From positions 558,001 through 622,000 of the forward strand of contig CM031563.1 of assembly GCA_018466975.1 (NCBI GenBank): a DNA stretch of 64,000 nt, written 5' to 3'. The notes beneath the pieces were generated by a model. That model worked only from the letters and a program-made list of their open reading frames with translations. It made no database searches and was not told where the DNA came from. A program made the translations under genes and the position numbers. Below, piece by piece: positions 47,844 through 58,338 of the stretch. The DNA is from Sparassis latifolia. Taxonomy: Eukaryota; Basidiomycota; Agaricomycetes; Polyporales; Sparassidaceae. Position 1 is the first letter of the stretch; each line of letters opens with the position of its first letter.

Positions 47844-48092
47844 CACCTAATCATCCCACAATCAGCTACTAATTAGTGGCATCACACGGGTGCAGGTGTG
47901 CAGCCTAATTAGTGTAGATTCCTCTTATCCTCTTACCCGTGGAGAAAGTGCTGGAGAGTGTGGGTACTTTGAGCAATCCTGCGTGTCGGATGCCGGCTAT
48001 CTCCCACCGGCATCGTTGGCGGTGCCGACGAGCCGGTTCCCGCCACCTCCCGACGAGCGCCTTGGCCGCTCCCCGCCATCAAGCACGTGCCT
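47844..48092. other. GC-rich spacer before the tandem repeat
   Basis: No gene seen. Ser/Pro-rich ORFs in several frames on both strands are by-products of the C-rich composition. Confidence 0.4.
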
Positions 48093-48540
48093 CCTCCCGT
48101 CGGGCACTCTGGAAGCCGCCCTCCGCCCTCCCGCCGCATGCTTCTTTCCAAATTCAGCTTCCCACGCTGCCGCATTGCTGCTGCCGCCCGCCTCACAGCG
48201 CAGGACGTTGGCCACGACACTAACACACACTATATTGGTCCAGTCCTCCCGTCGGGCACTCTGGAAGCCACCCTCCACCCTCCCGCCGCACGCTTCTTTC
48301 CAAATTCAACTTCCCACGCGTCCGCGTCGCTGCTGCCGCCCGCTCACAGCGTAGGACGTTGGCCTCGACATTCAACTCACATTATACTGGTTTAGTCCAC
48401 CCGCCACGTGCTCCAGAAGCCGCCCTCCGCGTGTCCGATGCGCGCTTCCTTTCCAAATTCAACTTCCCATGCCTCTGCCTTCCGTCATCGCTGTTCCCCT
48501 GGCCGTCGCTGCTGCTTGCCGCACAGCTGCCACGATCCAC
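48093..48540. repeat. Tandem repeat, 152 bp unit, about three copies
   Basis: Copies start at 48093, 48245 and 48397, a constant spacing of 152 bp. The first two match closely (CTCCCGTCGGGCACTCTGGA in both). The third has diverged. Shared landmarks are TTTCCAAATTCA and GGACGTTGGCC. It lies between the TIR element and the KDZ transposase remains. Confidence 0.85.
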
Positions 48541-48845
48541 CACGCTGTCCACTGCTGTATCCCTTGTAACTCGAAAACTTCCTGCTGCCCCGTGTTGTTT
48601 GAGCAGCAGCGCCTCTTGTGCACTTCCCATACCCTCTTGTCCTTCTCTCTGCGCACATCGGCAATGCTATGGCCCACAACAGAAAGATGAGGAGCGCCTT
48701 GTCGGCCACAGTCAATATCCGTGTAGGCTGCGGTTTTGGGAAGAAGAGCACCGCTATGGTCGACCGTGTCAATGAAGGTCCTCAGCGACGAGCACAAGCC
48801 CTTTGATACCGCCGAGAGCAGATTGCAGGTAGGTGTGATCATCCT

Positions 48846-51800
48846 ATGTTCTTTCATCGTAGCTTATGCTACCTCAACACAGGAATGACGTTCGAGGACC
48901 GCCAAACTCTCAAGGACCTTGAAGACAGTCTGTTGAGTACTAGCCATCTCGAAGACTCAAGCCGCAAAGATCAGGAGATGCTGGATTCAATTCCGCCGGG
49001 AGAAGAAGCGATGTTTTTCAGTAATGCAGGTGGTGAGCAGGAGTTATGCAGGGAAATCTTCGTGGAGACAGGCAAAAGGTGCGCATCTACCCATCCGCCC
49101 ACTTATCAACACTGATGATGCATCATAGGAAACGGAAAGATGTGCGCACTTGCCGAGATCGGACTAGCATACGTATACGAGAATGGCAAGAACAGCGCAC
49201 CAAGCTCGTTGAGGCCTACATGGCATGGAAGGCCGGTACACTGATTGCAGGAGCAGATCCGGATGCAGAGCCATAGGGCATGTACACGGTGGACTTTTTT
49301 GGTATGTTCAGTGTCGCTGCAGTTCTTCATGAACTAATAGTTTCTCTAGATGCGCGCAATCAAACGTTCGTTTCCCTTACCCCTGCGACTCGAGCAAATG
49401 TCTCTCTCGTGCACCATGGCTACTTGGGCACGGCTCCTGTGAGGCCGACAGTAGCAGTTTCATTCAGAGCCCTCGAAGCATATCGCCAATTACACCGTGT
49501 CTGCCCCCGCCTCAGTATTCAAGGCCAGGTGCGAGCATTGTGCTTTCTGCACTCGGTGAGTCTTCATTTTCTATCACGTACTCGCATTAACTCTTACCAA
49601 TATAGGTTCCATTTTGACGCGCGTTCGTCGACCAGTTCAGTATAGCCTATGATGTGTACCTTGACATTCTCCATGACATCGGCACTCTCATCAGCATTGA
49701 GTTGGGCCGCAATACCCTGAACTGGCGCATGCTCAATGTCTGTGCACCATGCTTGTATCAACTTCAGGATGAGCCGGCTCTCAAGTTCTCTCTCCTTGCC
49801 ACTATGGATGGTAACCAGTCTCTTAAGCTTGTCGATGACCTCTTTCGATCCGGTGTCACTGCAGTGATGCACATGCAGACCACAGATATCTGGCTGGATG
49901 ACATCAGAGTTGGATGACATGACAGTAGATCTGATGAACATCATAGCAACCTCAACCGTCTACATCCAGCGGCAGTGCACCTGGACTCCCAGACGATGCA
50001 CATGCAGAGTTGGATGACATCGACAATGATGTTGCAGCAGAGCATGGCAACACGGAAGGTGTGCTCGAGCCAATCACAGTATGCATGGAGCGCTGGCGCA
50101 ATGCCAGTCCAGAGGCGCGCAAAAAAATGTTTGCATTGTTCGCAGTGACGGGCATCTTCGTATGCCTTTGTCGACATGGTCACCTTCTAATTCTTTGTGA
50201 TATGATTTGCAGCGGAGAGTTGTAAGTTCATCATATTTGATATAAATGTCATACTTACAGTTTCCAAGGATGAAATACCCCCTCGCCATCATTGACAAGC
50301 TCATTGAGGTTTACGGCATTAACATTAAGGTGGGGTACGACATCGCATGTGCATTTTCGAAGACGCTCGCCCGTAGCTCTCTTGGACCGCATGCCACAAA
50401 AGTGTGCATGTCTGGGGTGGTGCCGGCATTCCACGGGCATGGCCATAACCGGGGATGTCAGGTACACTGGCATCCACTATACATGGATGGCGTTGGCAAG
50501 GAGGATTTTGAGGGATGTGAGCGGTGCTTCTCCGAGTTGAACGCGCTTGCCCCTGGCACGCGACTCGCCACGTCGTTCCATCATCATCAGGCAATTGAAC
50601 AGTTTTTTGGATTTTGGGATGAACAGAAGCACATTGAATCAGGTAAGTCCTGCATCAATTTTACATGGATCACGGTGACTAAGAACTAATGCAGGCAATT
50701 TCATCTACAATAATTACAAGCAAGCCCTCGACATCATCATGCAGGACTCGGAGGTGCTCGATGTTCTGTCCAAGGAATTGAATATTGGGCCGGCTGAATA
50801 CAAACGATATCTGGAGGAAGAGCGAGAATACCTGAGTGGGCTTAAGGTAGAACCGCCCGAAGTGGCATGCAAGGTGGATTACATGGAGGCATTGAAGCGT
50901 CTCGAAGAAGCTGGGTGAGTGGTTTGAATTGTCGTTTTTGGTAGCTATTCACCTCTTTCAAGGCAGAAATGTGAGCGGGCACGCGTGGAATTCAACAACC
51001 TCGACTACAACATCATCTACAAGGGGTACCAGAAGAAGGAAATTGTGAAGGTGTGGACACTGTATCAAACGACTTACAGCCGGTATGAAGGAGTTGCCGA
51101 AGAAGTGTGGCTGATAGAAGAGGAGCTAAGTATCATCGAGCGATGGTAGCCTGGGACCCAGGAGTACATAGAGATGACTGCAGAATTGGGAAGGTGTAAG
51201 TATCGGCGTGCCTTGGACAACCTGGAGCGATTGGTTGTGCAGCGGCTGTTTGAGCTGACAAAGCTTGGCATGAGCAGTGTCGGTGCGTTTACTTCGAGCA
51301 TCTCAAGTGCATGTTCTGATCAATTTTCAGGATACAAACTTTGTGAGAAGATTGGGAAAGCCTTGAAAACACGAGCAGAAGCCATCAAGAAGGCTCTTGC
51401 TGAGTACAATCGCTGTGCCCTGGAACTGTCACCTGCACGGCCAACTCTGATGTGGTCGGAGGTAATGGACATGGTGTCCCTGGCAGACTTCGACCTGCTA
51501 TGTGATGCACGTCAAGATATCTGTGCCCTACCATGGGTGCAGCGGGCCAATCGCCAGGCAATGAATATGTACTTCAATATCTAACATGCACGCGAGGAGA
51601 TTGAACAATTGAATGTCCAGATCTCGTGCCTCTTCACCTCACTAGTCGATGAGCACATTGACTACTACATTGCCATCTCCTGCTGTATCATCACGAAGCC
51701 TGCCCTGGCCCATATACTTTTGACGCAATGGAAGTATTGTGACAGGATTCATGAGAAGATTGCGCACTGCCTCTACCAGACCTCACAACTCGCAGGATTC

Positions 51801-52013
51801 TCAGGGAAGGTGGTGTGCAGTCGCCGCATTGGACGTGAAACTGGTCCAACCCTTGGTATACCCCTACTGTCCTGGGCATGCTATAGTAACGGCGACGTGT
51901 ATCTGGCTGAAGATGAAGAAGAAGACGATGGCTCTCATGGCATTCCGGGGTTGAGTTCCGAGCTGGAGGCGATACATCTTGTTGACTTTTTTGACGATCT
52001 AGGCAGACAGTAG
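48846..52013 (+). mobile_element. KDZ-type DNA transposase remains
   Basis: Segments show the conserved order of fungal KDZ transposases. 49350-49560 carries DARNQTFVSLTPATRANVSL and 49690-49880 carries NWRMLNVCAPCLY and FSLLATMDGNQSLKLVDD. 50270-50640 carries KVGYDIACAF, the HGHGHNRGCQVHWHPLY block and HHHQAIEQFF. C-terminal helical parts run to 52013. Introns of the usual size fit several joints (for example before 50270, 50698 and 51331). In-frame stops occur around 49617, 49915, 51148 and 51583, so the enzyme is inactive. Terminal repeats of this element were not identified. Confidence 0.85.
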
Positions 52014-52229
52014 ATAGATTGGTCTTACGTCGCTTGTTTTTGATACAGTTGCTATAAAATATATTCTCTTGTATACGAAGTAACATTACCTGTCGTGCAA
52101 AGAGTAGAAAGACACTCGAGAACCGTTCAAAGATGAGCGAGGATCCAACACGTGCAGTAAGAACTACGCTCAGCTGACGGAAAAGGCAAGTCTTAAGCTC
52201 AATGTTCACTTCAACAAATCACTGCTTCC

Positions 52230-53892
52230 ATGTCCAATGTCACTGCCTTCTCTGTGGTTCCCATCGATCAATGCCACTTGAATCTGCTAGGATTGCAATC
52301 ACTACGGCATCATCTGGGTGTGAACAATCTCTACAGACAGCACCAAAAAAAGTTCGATGCTGCAGATCTCACATTTCTGGTCTCTGGCAGCCACAATGAT
52401 GACCGTCACCACTTGAACCATGACCGATTTCATGATTTATTTCGCACTCATCGAGAAGGAATGCCGCCAGGTCCAGAGTCAACAGACGAGAGGCAGTCAT
52501 TCCGTGAGTTATTCACAGGGGTTGTGTTCGACTTCGTGAGTGCTATTCTTGTGACCTAATCTCAAGCTCACTCTCATGTACAGCTCACTGCATGGGACCA
52601 CTTTACGGGCGGTTCTACCATTATGGTTCACACCGACGGTACTCAGCGGCCTGGCGCAGCTGTAGCTCCAGAGCAGGTCAAGGTCATATCCTACTTTTCG
52701 CCGGGCCTTCAATCCGAGTTGCCCGAGACATCATACACTATCACACGCATCATTCAACTATTTATAGAGGGGATGGCGATACCTGCAATTGAACGTTGAG
52801 ATCACGCAGCACGATTAGAAGGATTCAAGCTCTCTCCAAAAGGTTCATGTGATTGTGAACCTTATCGTGCGTGCACACTCATTCCTTCCTCAACTCGCGG
52901 CTCACTCTACACCTTCTACGGTCGTCCATCTGGTGTGCTCGAGACCCTCATACTGGACTTGCAAGGTGGAGGAGCATCGGCTCTTCCAGTTGCTGGTGGG
53001 TCAGTCATCACGGAGTGGGTAGAGGTACAGCCAGAGGATGAAGCTGCAGACGAGTCCAGCCAGTATGATGACAATGCCTGGTATGAGCGTGCACAAGCTA
53101 GCAGTGTCCTGGAGTTGGCAGAGACAAATGGGTTACTCAAAGCACATGTTTCGGAGCTGGAGAAACTATGTGAGCAACAACAATGTGAGATCACAAGCCT
53201 GAAGCGCGAGATGAAGCAAATGCATACCGGTAAGTGTCATTTATCAGATTGCACGATGATCTCATTCACTTCTTGCAGCTCAGCGACAGCAAGCCACCCC
53301 GTCTAAAGTTCAGGCAGTACATACACTACTGGGAGCCCTTTCACCACTTCGGCATGTAGCTGATCCATCTTCGCCTTCCCCATCTGCCATGTCCCTGACC
53401 CAGCTGTCTGTTTCATCGCCATCACGTCCATCTCGCGTTCATAGTGCTACTCCATCAACTCCTCGGCAGCACCATCAGACTGCTATCACCAATTCATCCA
53501 CCCCACCACGATTGAGTGTAGACTCTCCTCTGGTACGCACATATTCACTTCCACCCCTCATGAACGCTATGTCGCCATCGCTGTCATCTCCTTTCTCAAT
53601 CACCCATTCATCGCGCTCGGCTTCACGCGAGTACATGGCAACTACCGAACATCGGCCTATTGAGGCATTTGGGCCTGCGACCGATGCTGTCATGCATTCG
53701 CATGACATCTCGGCCATCATGCACAACATGCTATGGCACGTCGAGAGGACGTCTGCGACCTTGGCTTGGCAATTGAATATTGAACATCACCTCCAGATCG
53801 CACCGGATGTTGCAGCAGAGTTGGCTCGTGCAATGATAGAGGATTTATATGCTTCTCAGACCACTGGTTCTGCATTCCAAACCTCTTCGTAG
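52230..53892 (+). pseudogene. Uncharacterised gene accompanying the KDZ transposase, broken by one nonsense codon
   Basis: Exon 1 (52230-52535) joins across a standard intron (GTGAGT...TACAG) to 52584, giving VVFDFLTAWDHFTGGSTIMV. The frame meets a TGA at 52797-52799 and then continues in the same frame as DHAARLEGFKLSPKG. It runs through a coiled-coil stretch (about 53090-53230) and, after an intron ending near 53280, a Ser/Pro-rich region to 53892. I recognise no domain. The two Cys in CDCEPYRAC may bind metal. The position beside the transposase suggests element cargo, but it could also be a separate host-derived gene. Confidence 0.6.
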
Positions 53893-53964
53893 CTCTTTCT
53901 TTCTGATTGTATTTAAAACATGTATGTCACATGTAGAATATAAAATGTGACCGTGTCTTGTTGA

Positions 53965-54666
53965 ATGGGTGAGAGCATGCTACGTCTTCGAAGGTCAGTA
54001 TCAAGCTTCTTCATTCTCAGGCTGTCTTCTGTGATGTCGAATATCACATATGGGCCAACAGCGGTGGTGGCCGCGAGGCCCATCGCTCCTGCCAAACGCC
54101 GCATCCCACCACGCATTGCTCCATCCATTCTCAAAGACATGGTGAACAAGTCTCAAGAGAAGACAGCGGCACTTGAAGCTGACCTCACAAAGTGGTATGA
54201 TGACACGGTGACGTACTCAAAGACACTCTCCGACAAGTATGGCAAGAAGAGCGAGTACTACCTTCACATGATGTTTACGGGAGGTGCAAGCCTGCAGAAC
54301 TGCAGGAAGACAACTGCATTCAATGCATGGTCTCACCATTTGGCAAAGACTGCCAACGAAGGTTGGTGACTTAGGCCAGCCTTGCACTGAAAATGTAACT
54401 CATCCAGAGCCTCAGGTGTTCCGGCAGGGGAGGGATCAAATCTACTCGAGTTGCAACAGGAAAATATCGATGATTATCACAGTCTCACCGCAGCTTGGAA
54501 GGCAGAGCTAGTTCAAGAACTCGAAGAAGAGAAAACATCACGCATGGTTGGGCTGCGCCTTAATCAGCGCGGCCGTACTCAGGATGTTAACAATGTCTGC
54601 AAGAAGATCGAAGACCTAGTATGTTATATTCATTCTCGTTACTTGCTTGGAGTGAGCCGATGCTAA
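53965..54666 (+). pseudogene. Truncated uncharacterised ORF (transposon-associated helical protein)
   Basis: A basic, Ala/Pro-rich N-terminus is followed by a helical segment (TTAFNAWSHHLAKTANEG) and, after an intron, LVQELEEEKTSRMVGLRLNQ and RTQDVNNVCKKIEDL. Long charged helices of this kind recur near transposons in Agaricomycetes as far as I recall; no function is known. At 54618 a normal donor (GTATGT) and a branch-like GCTAAC follow, but no sensible next exon, because AT-rich Helitron sequence begins. The gene is therefore cut off. Confidence 0.55.
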
Positions 54667-54820
54667 CGCACGGCAAGGACGATTCCTGATTTTAATATCT
54701 ATCAGACCTATACTTCTAATATGTGTTTAGTCTTTTTTTTTGCACTTATCATTCAAAAGTATTACAGTTGTATATTTTTATAATTATACATACATTTGGC
54801 TATGTTACAATCTAGTACAG
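54667..54820. other. AT-rich junction between truncated ORF and Helitron
   Basis: Composition changes abruptly to AT-rich at about 54690. This should contain the 3' end of the minus-strand Helitron. A TCAG preceded by A at about 54696-54700 (CTGA then T on the minus strand) would fit a Helitron end, but no stem-loop is obvious beside it. Confidence 0.35.
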
Positions 54821-56476
54821 TCATGCTTTAACATATACTACAACAGAACTAATCTTTGATCTACACTTTGTCAGTGCTGTTGAATCTATATTCTCTATTT
54901 GTCCCTCTAGTATACAAGTCTGCCCAGTTGTAACCCCATCATTAAACCAGACACTTCCAATTTTTGTAATGATACGTGCAGTAAAGTGGAACCCACCATA
55001 ATAAACTATACCACGGAGTCTATACTTCTGATCTTACAATTCTAACTCAGATTCCCAGTTAATCTGCAGACTGTTGGTAATGAAACACTGAAAATTTGGC
55101 AAAGACTCATATTTCAGATTATAAAGTAAGGCACTATTACAGTTAGGACAAACACGCTCAGAGCATCTGGCAAAAATTGCATCCAGCCAGTCTGTGCTTG
55201 ATCTATTCTTATAGGACTCAAGTTTAAATGGACTATCTTTCCAAACTGCTTTGCTACAATCCCAAGTCACTTGTCCATCTGTATTACTCTCAAATTCCAT
55301 ATTACAGTGATCACATATAAGTGTGCAAGTCAGAATATTTTCAGAGTGATTCAACATCTTCTGGCATAATGCATAAATATCAGTTCCTTCTGTACCCATT
55401 ACTGGAAATACCTCAAAGTTAACTTGATGCAAACTTAGTCTGATTCTGTCTCGTGCATTCTCCATTGTCAATTTGCCCAGTTTAACACCATCAAACACTT
55501 GTGTAAAAAGCTGCAGGTGAATATTCTGCTGCTGAACATTGGACATCCACCATTCAGGTGAAGTTGTATATACAGCATGTAAGATTGAGAAGAGACTGTC
55601 ATAGGCACAACTGTATGTTTCTGCATTCCAAATAAAGCCTTGTGGTGAAGCCAGATTTCCTGATATTATAGCACTTGTAACCTTCTGTTTCTTAGACTTA
55701 GAGCCTGCTGCATCTTCACTATGCTTACGCTTAGCACCACGTGCTGCACCAGGATTATTACTCAGAGTAACAAGGCTTTTTGTTCCTGCAGCTGCTACAT
55801 AGCGGGCTAACTCTAAAGCTTGATGTTCTGCTCGAGTTGGTGTTTTACTTTCTGCAGTCTCTGTAGTGGATCCCTTCTTTGGTTTCTCCAAAAGTTTAAA
55901 GGGTGCAATTTCCAGTGGCTTCTCAATTATATATGGTACCTCTTTCGACCATCTAATGGCATGATGTACTATCTTGGGAATATAATCTTGGCCTTTCCAT
56001 GTACAATATGCATGTATGACTGCACCACGAGTAGGACCATCCATAAATGCAGGCAATTTCTTGCTATACTGCAGCCTAGTTATTTCATCTAACAGTTCCA
56101 AGTCTCGAAATTCTTGTCTTAAGTAGCCAGTTATGCCACCAGTAAGCTTTGCTGGATCAAATCCTTGCACAAGTATTGTACCTGCATATGTTGAACCTCG
56201 TGATAGACAGGTATATATAGACTGATGTGTCCGACAGTTCTGAAGATCACATACATTATCTGGACGAGTTCTGCCTTGAGAATTGAAGTCTGTCCTTGCA
56301 AAGTTTGGAATCACTGCCACTTGATCTCGACTTATATGCAGGCGTGCACCATTGGGCATTACACAGTCAATTTCTTGTACTTGATGTGTAATAGGAACAA
56401 CATTCAGGGGTAAGCCATCTAATTGAATAGGAGATGGAGGTGCAGTCAACTTTACAAATAGAGTATCAAGAGCCAT
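54821..56476 (-). pseudogene. Helitron C-terminus: end of helicase plus Cys-His-Asp peptidase-like module
   Basis: The first part completes the helicase (SIYTCLSRGSTYAGTILVQG). A basic linker with NLS-like KRKHSED follows. Then comes a module with a Cys in ETYSCAYDSLFSILHAVY, two CxxC pairs (CDHC, CPNC) like a zinc ribbon and, beyond a TAA at 55034, a His in GGFHFTARI and an Asp in VWFNDGV. Spacing and context resemble the Cys, His and Asp boxes of ubiquitin-specific (C19-like) peptidases. Resemblance was judged by eye. The final stop is at 54821. Confidence 0.7.
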
Positions 56477-57540
56477 TTTATCTTGAGTAAGTTGTCGTGA
56501 CTTTCAGCCAACTACAATGCCTTCAGCACCATTGGTGACACCACATTCAGTTGCTTCATTGTTCTTAATCATAACTGGCAGCCCAATACATAGGGACAAT
56601 TTACCTGGATGATGATTGGTACAACAGTGTGGCAAGTTCCAGAGTTTTTCCTGCAAGTGTGGACTGATCTTATTTGATGATCACTTAGGATCTACTGTAG
56701 CAGACTTCTTCTTTGATTTTCTCTTCTTGTTACTAGTGTCTTCTGACTTCCAGCTGTTTATAGAATAAAATGTCTGGAGTGTCTGACCAGTCTTTCTGGC
56801 AAATTGTGCAGAGCCAAGTTCATTGATTCGATCACGATATGCATTAAAGCTTATTATGATGGACACATTTCTGAACCTTGCCTGAGAGAGTTTAGGTTTG
56901 TCAGGACCCCTTCCAGCTATTCTAGACTGGAGCAGCTTAATGTCTGCCTTAGTACAAGACTTGTATCTTAAATTCTCTAGTGCTGTTCGCAACTTCTTGT
57001 CTTCTTCACTTTGTGACCATTGACGCATGTTCTCTCGCAGAATAACTACAGTAGTGACCTGATGCCATAGTGCCTTGCCAATAGAGGCCTCCTGCTGTGA
57101 AGGACTATATGTTGTGTGAATAACTGGTTCAATCTTATGAGAATATAATGGACAGTTGTCAACTGCAGGTGGTAGCTGTGCAAAGTCTCCAGCAAAAATT
57201 ATATTAATTCCACCAAATGGTTCTTCATTGGCCATTGCCTTGCACATATGAGCACAGATTTTATAAAGACTCTTGCAATCAATTATAGAAACTTCATCCA
57301 CAAAGATATAGTCGACATCCTTTAGTCGTGCATGAACTTGACTAAGTTTTGCAACAGACTCTGAGCCATACTGACTCAATCCAAGTACAGAGTGATAAGT
57401 TGAACCAGATATTAATGCTGCAGCTGCACCGGTAGGGGCAATACACATAAATCTATAGCCTTCCTCTTGTGTAGTAAAAAAATCAATCAATGCTTTCATC
57501 ACTTATGACTTGCCAGTGCCAGCCATACCACCTAAGTACA
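56477..57540 (-). pseudogene. Helitron PIF1-type DNA helicase
   Basis: Walker A (GGMAGTGKS, about 57506-57532) is followed at once by a TAA at 57503. The motifs then run on: FMCIAPTGAAAALI, Walker B IFVDEVSIID, and GDFAQLPP. This is the PIF1/RecD-like superfamily 1B helicase that unwinds the Helitron donor strand. TGA codons at 56681 and 56504 interrupt the C-terminal RecA-like part. The motif around SLCIGLPVMIKNNEAT lies between them. Confidence 0.9.
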
Positions 57541-57822
57541 TTTTCAACTGCTCACCACTAGGCTGAACTGCATGATTAGCAACTATGCGAAATGCACGCT
57601 CTTGTTCTTTATTCAGACTGAATTTCTGCATGTCTGATTAATCAATTGTTGACTATCCTTATTTGATGCTTTGAATGACTTGTCAAGATATGACCGGTCA
57701 ATAATCTTTACTTGGTCAATGGAATTGACTGGTTCAGTAGTAAACTGACTAGACTTCTTAGTTGCCACTTGTGTCTCTCGAGCCTGCAAAATTGCATCAC
57801 ACTTCTCTAGAAGTAATGTTTT

Positions 57823-58311
57823 TCAAGCATTTCCAGTGCGACCTTGACCAGTTTGTATTGCAATTTCAGGATCAACAAAGCCTGATTTTTGATTTAGCGG
57901 AAGTGCATCCATTGCACCAGAAGTTTGTAGCATGCGCTCTGCTTCTTGCATTTGAGCTGTATGGAACAATGCAGACCAATTTGGTTCATCATACTGGTCC
58001 AGGTTAAGCATACTTGCTTCATCAGCAAGGTCAGCTCGAGCTTCATCACCATAGTACTCACTGTCAAAGTGATCCAACAAGGCATCATTTGCATCAAAGG
58101 GAAGAACATTTACACCCTTTCCTGCCTTTCTTGCAGCAGAATAATCATCTCGTGCATCATTGCATTCATACCTAAGATTAAAAAACTTTAAAGGCTCATG
58201 CTGTCTCTCAGTAAATTCATATTGATTGAAAGAATCATCCCAAGTTACATTACTGTTTACCTTCAGCTCAAGTCCAGTCCGCCATGGTTTAAATAAAGTA
58301 AGCATAGTCAT
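57823..58311 (-). pseudogene. Helitron ORF, linker between Rep and helicase
   Basis: In frame with the Rep segment across a single TGA (58339). MTMLTLFKPWRTGLEL is the conserved stretch that follows Rep in Helitrons. The rest is acidic and aligns by position with the Rep-helicase linker. Ends in TGA at 57823. A frameshift follows before the helicase Walker A. Confidence 0.8.
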
Positions 58312-58338
58312 ACAATAATCTTCACGATTTCCTTCATC

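Noticed and set aside
47933..48278. Several ~95-codon ORFs in the GC-rich spacer and tandem repeat
   Set aside because: They occur in overlapping frames on both strands and reflect C-rich repeats.
48859..49276. Confident first exons of the KDZ transposase
   Set aside because: Weak similarity and several possible splice choices; kept only as part of the general element span.
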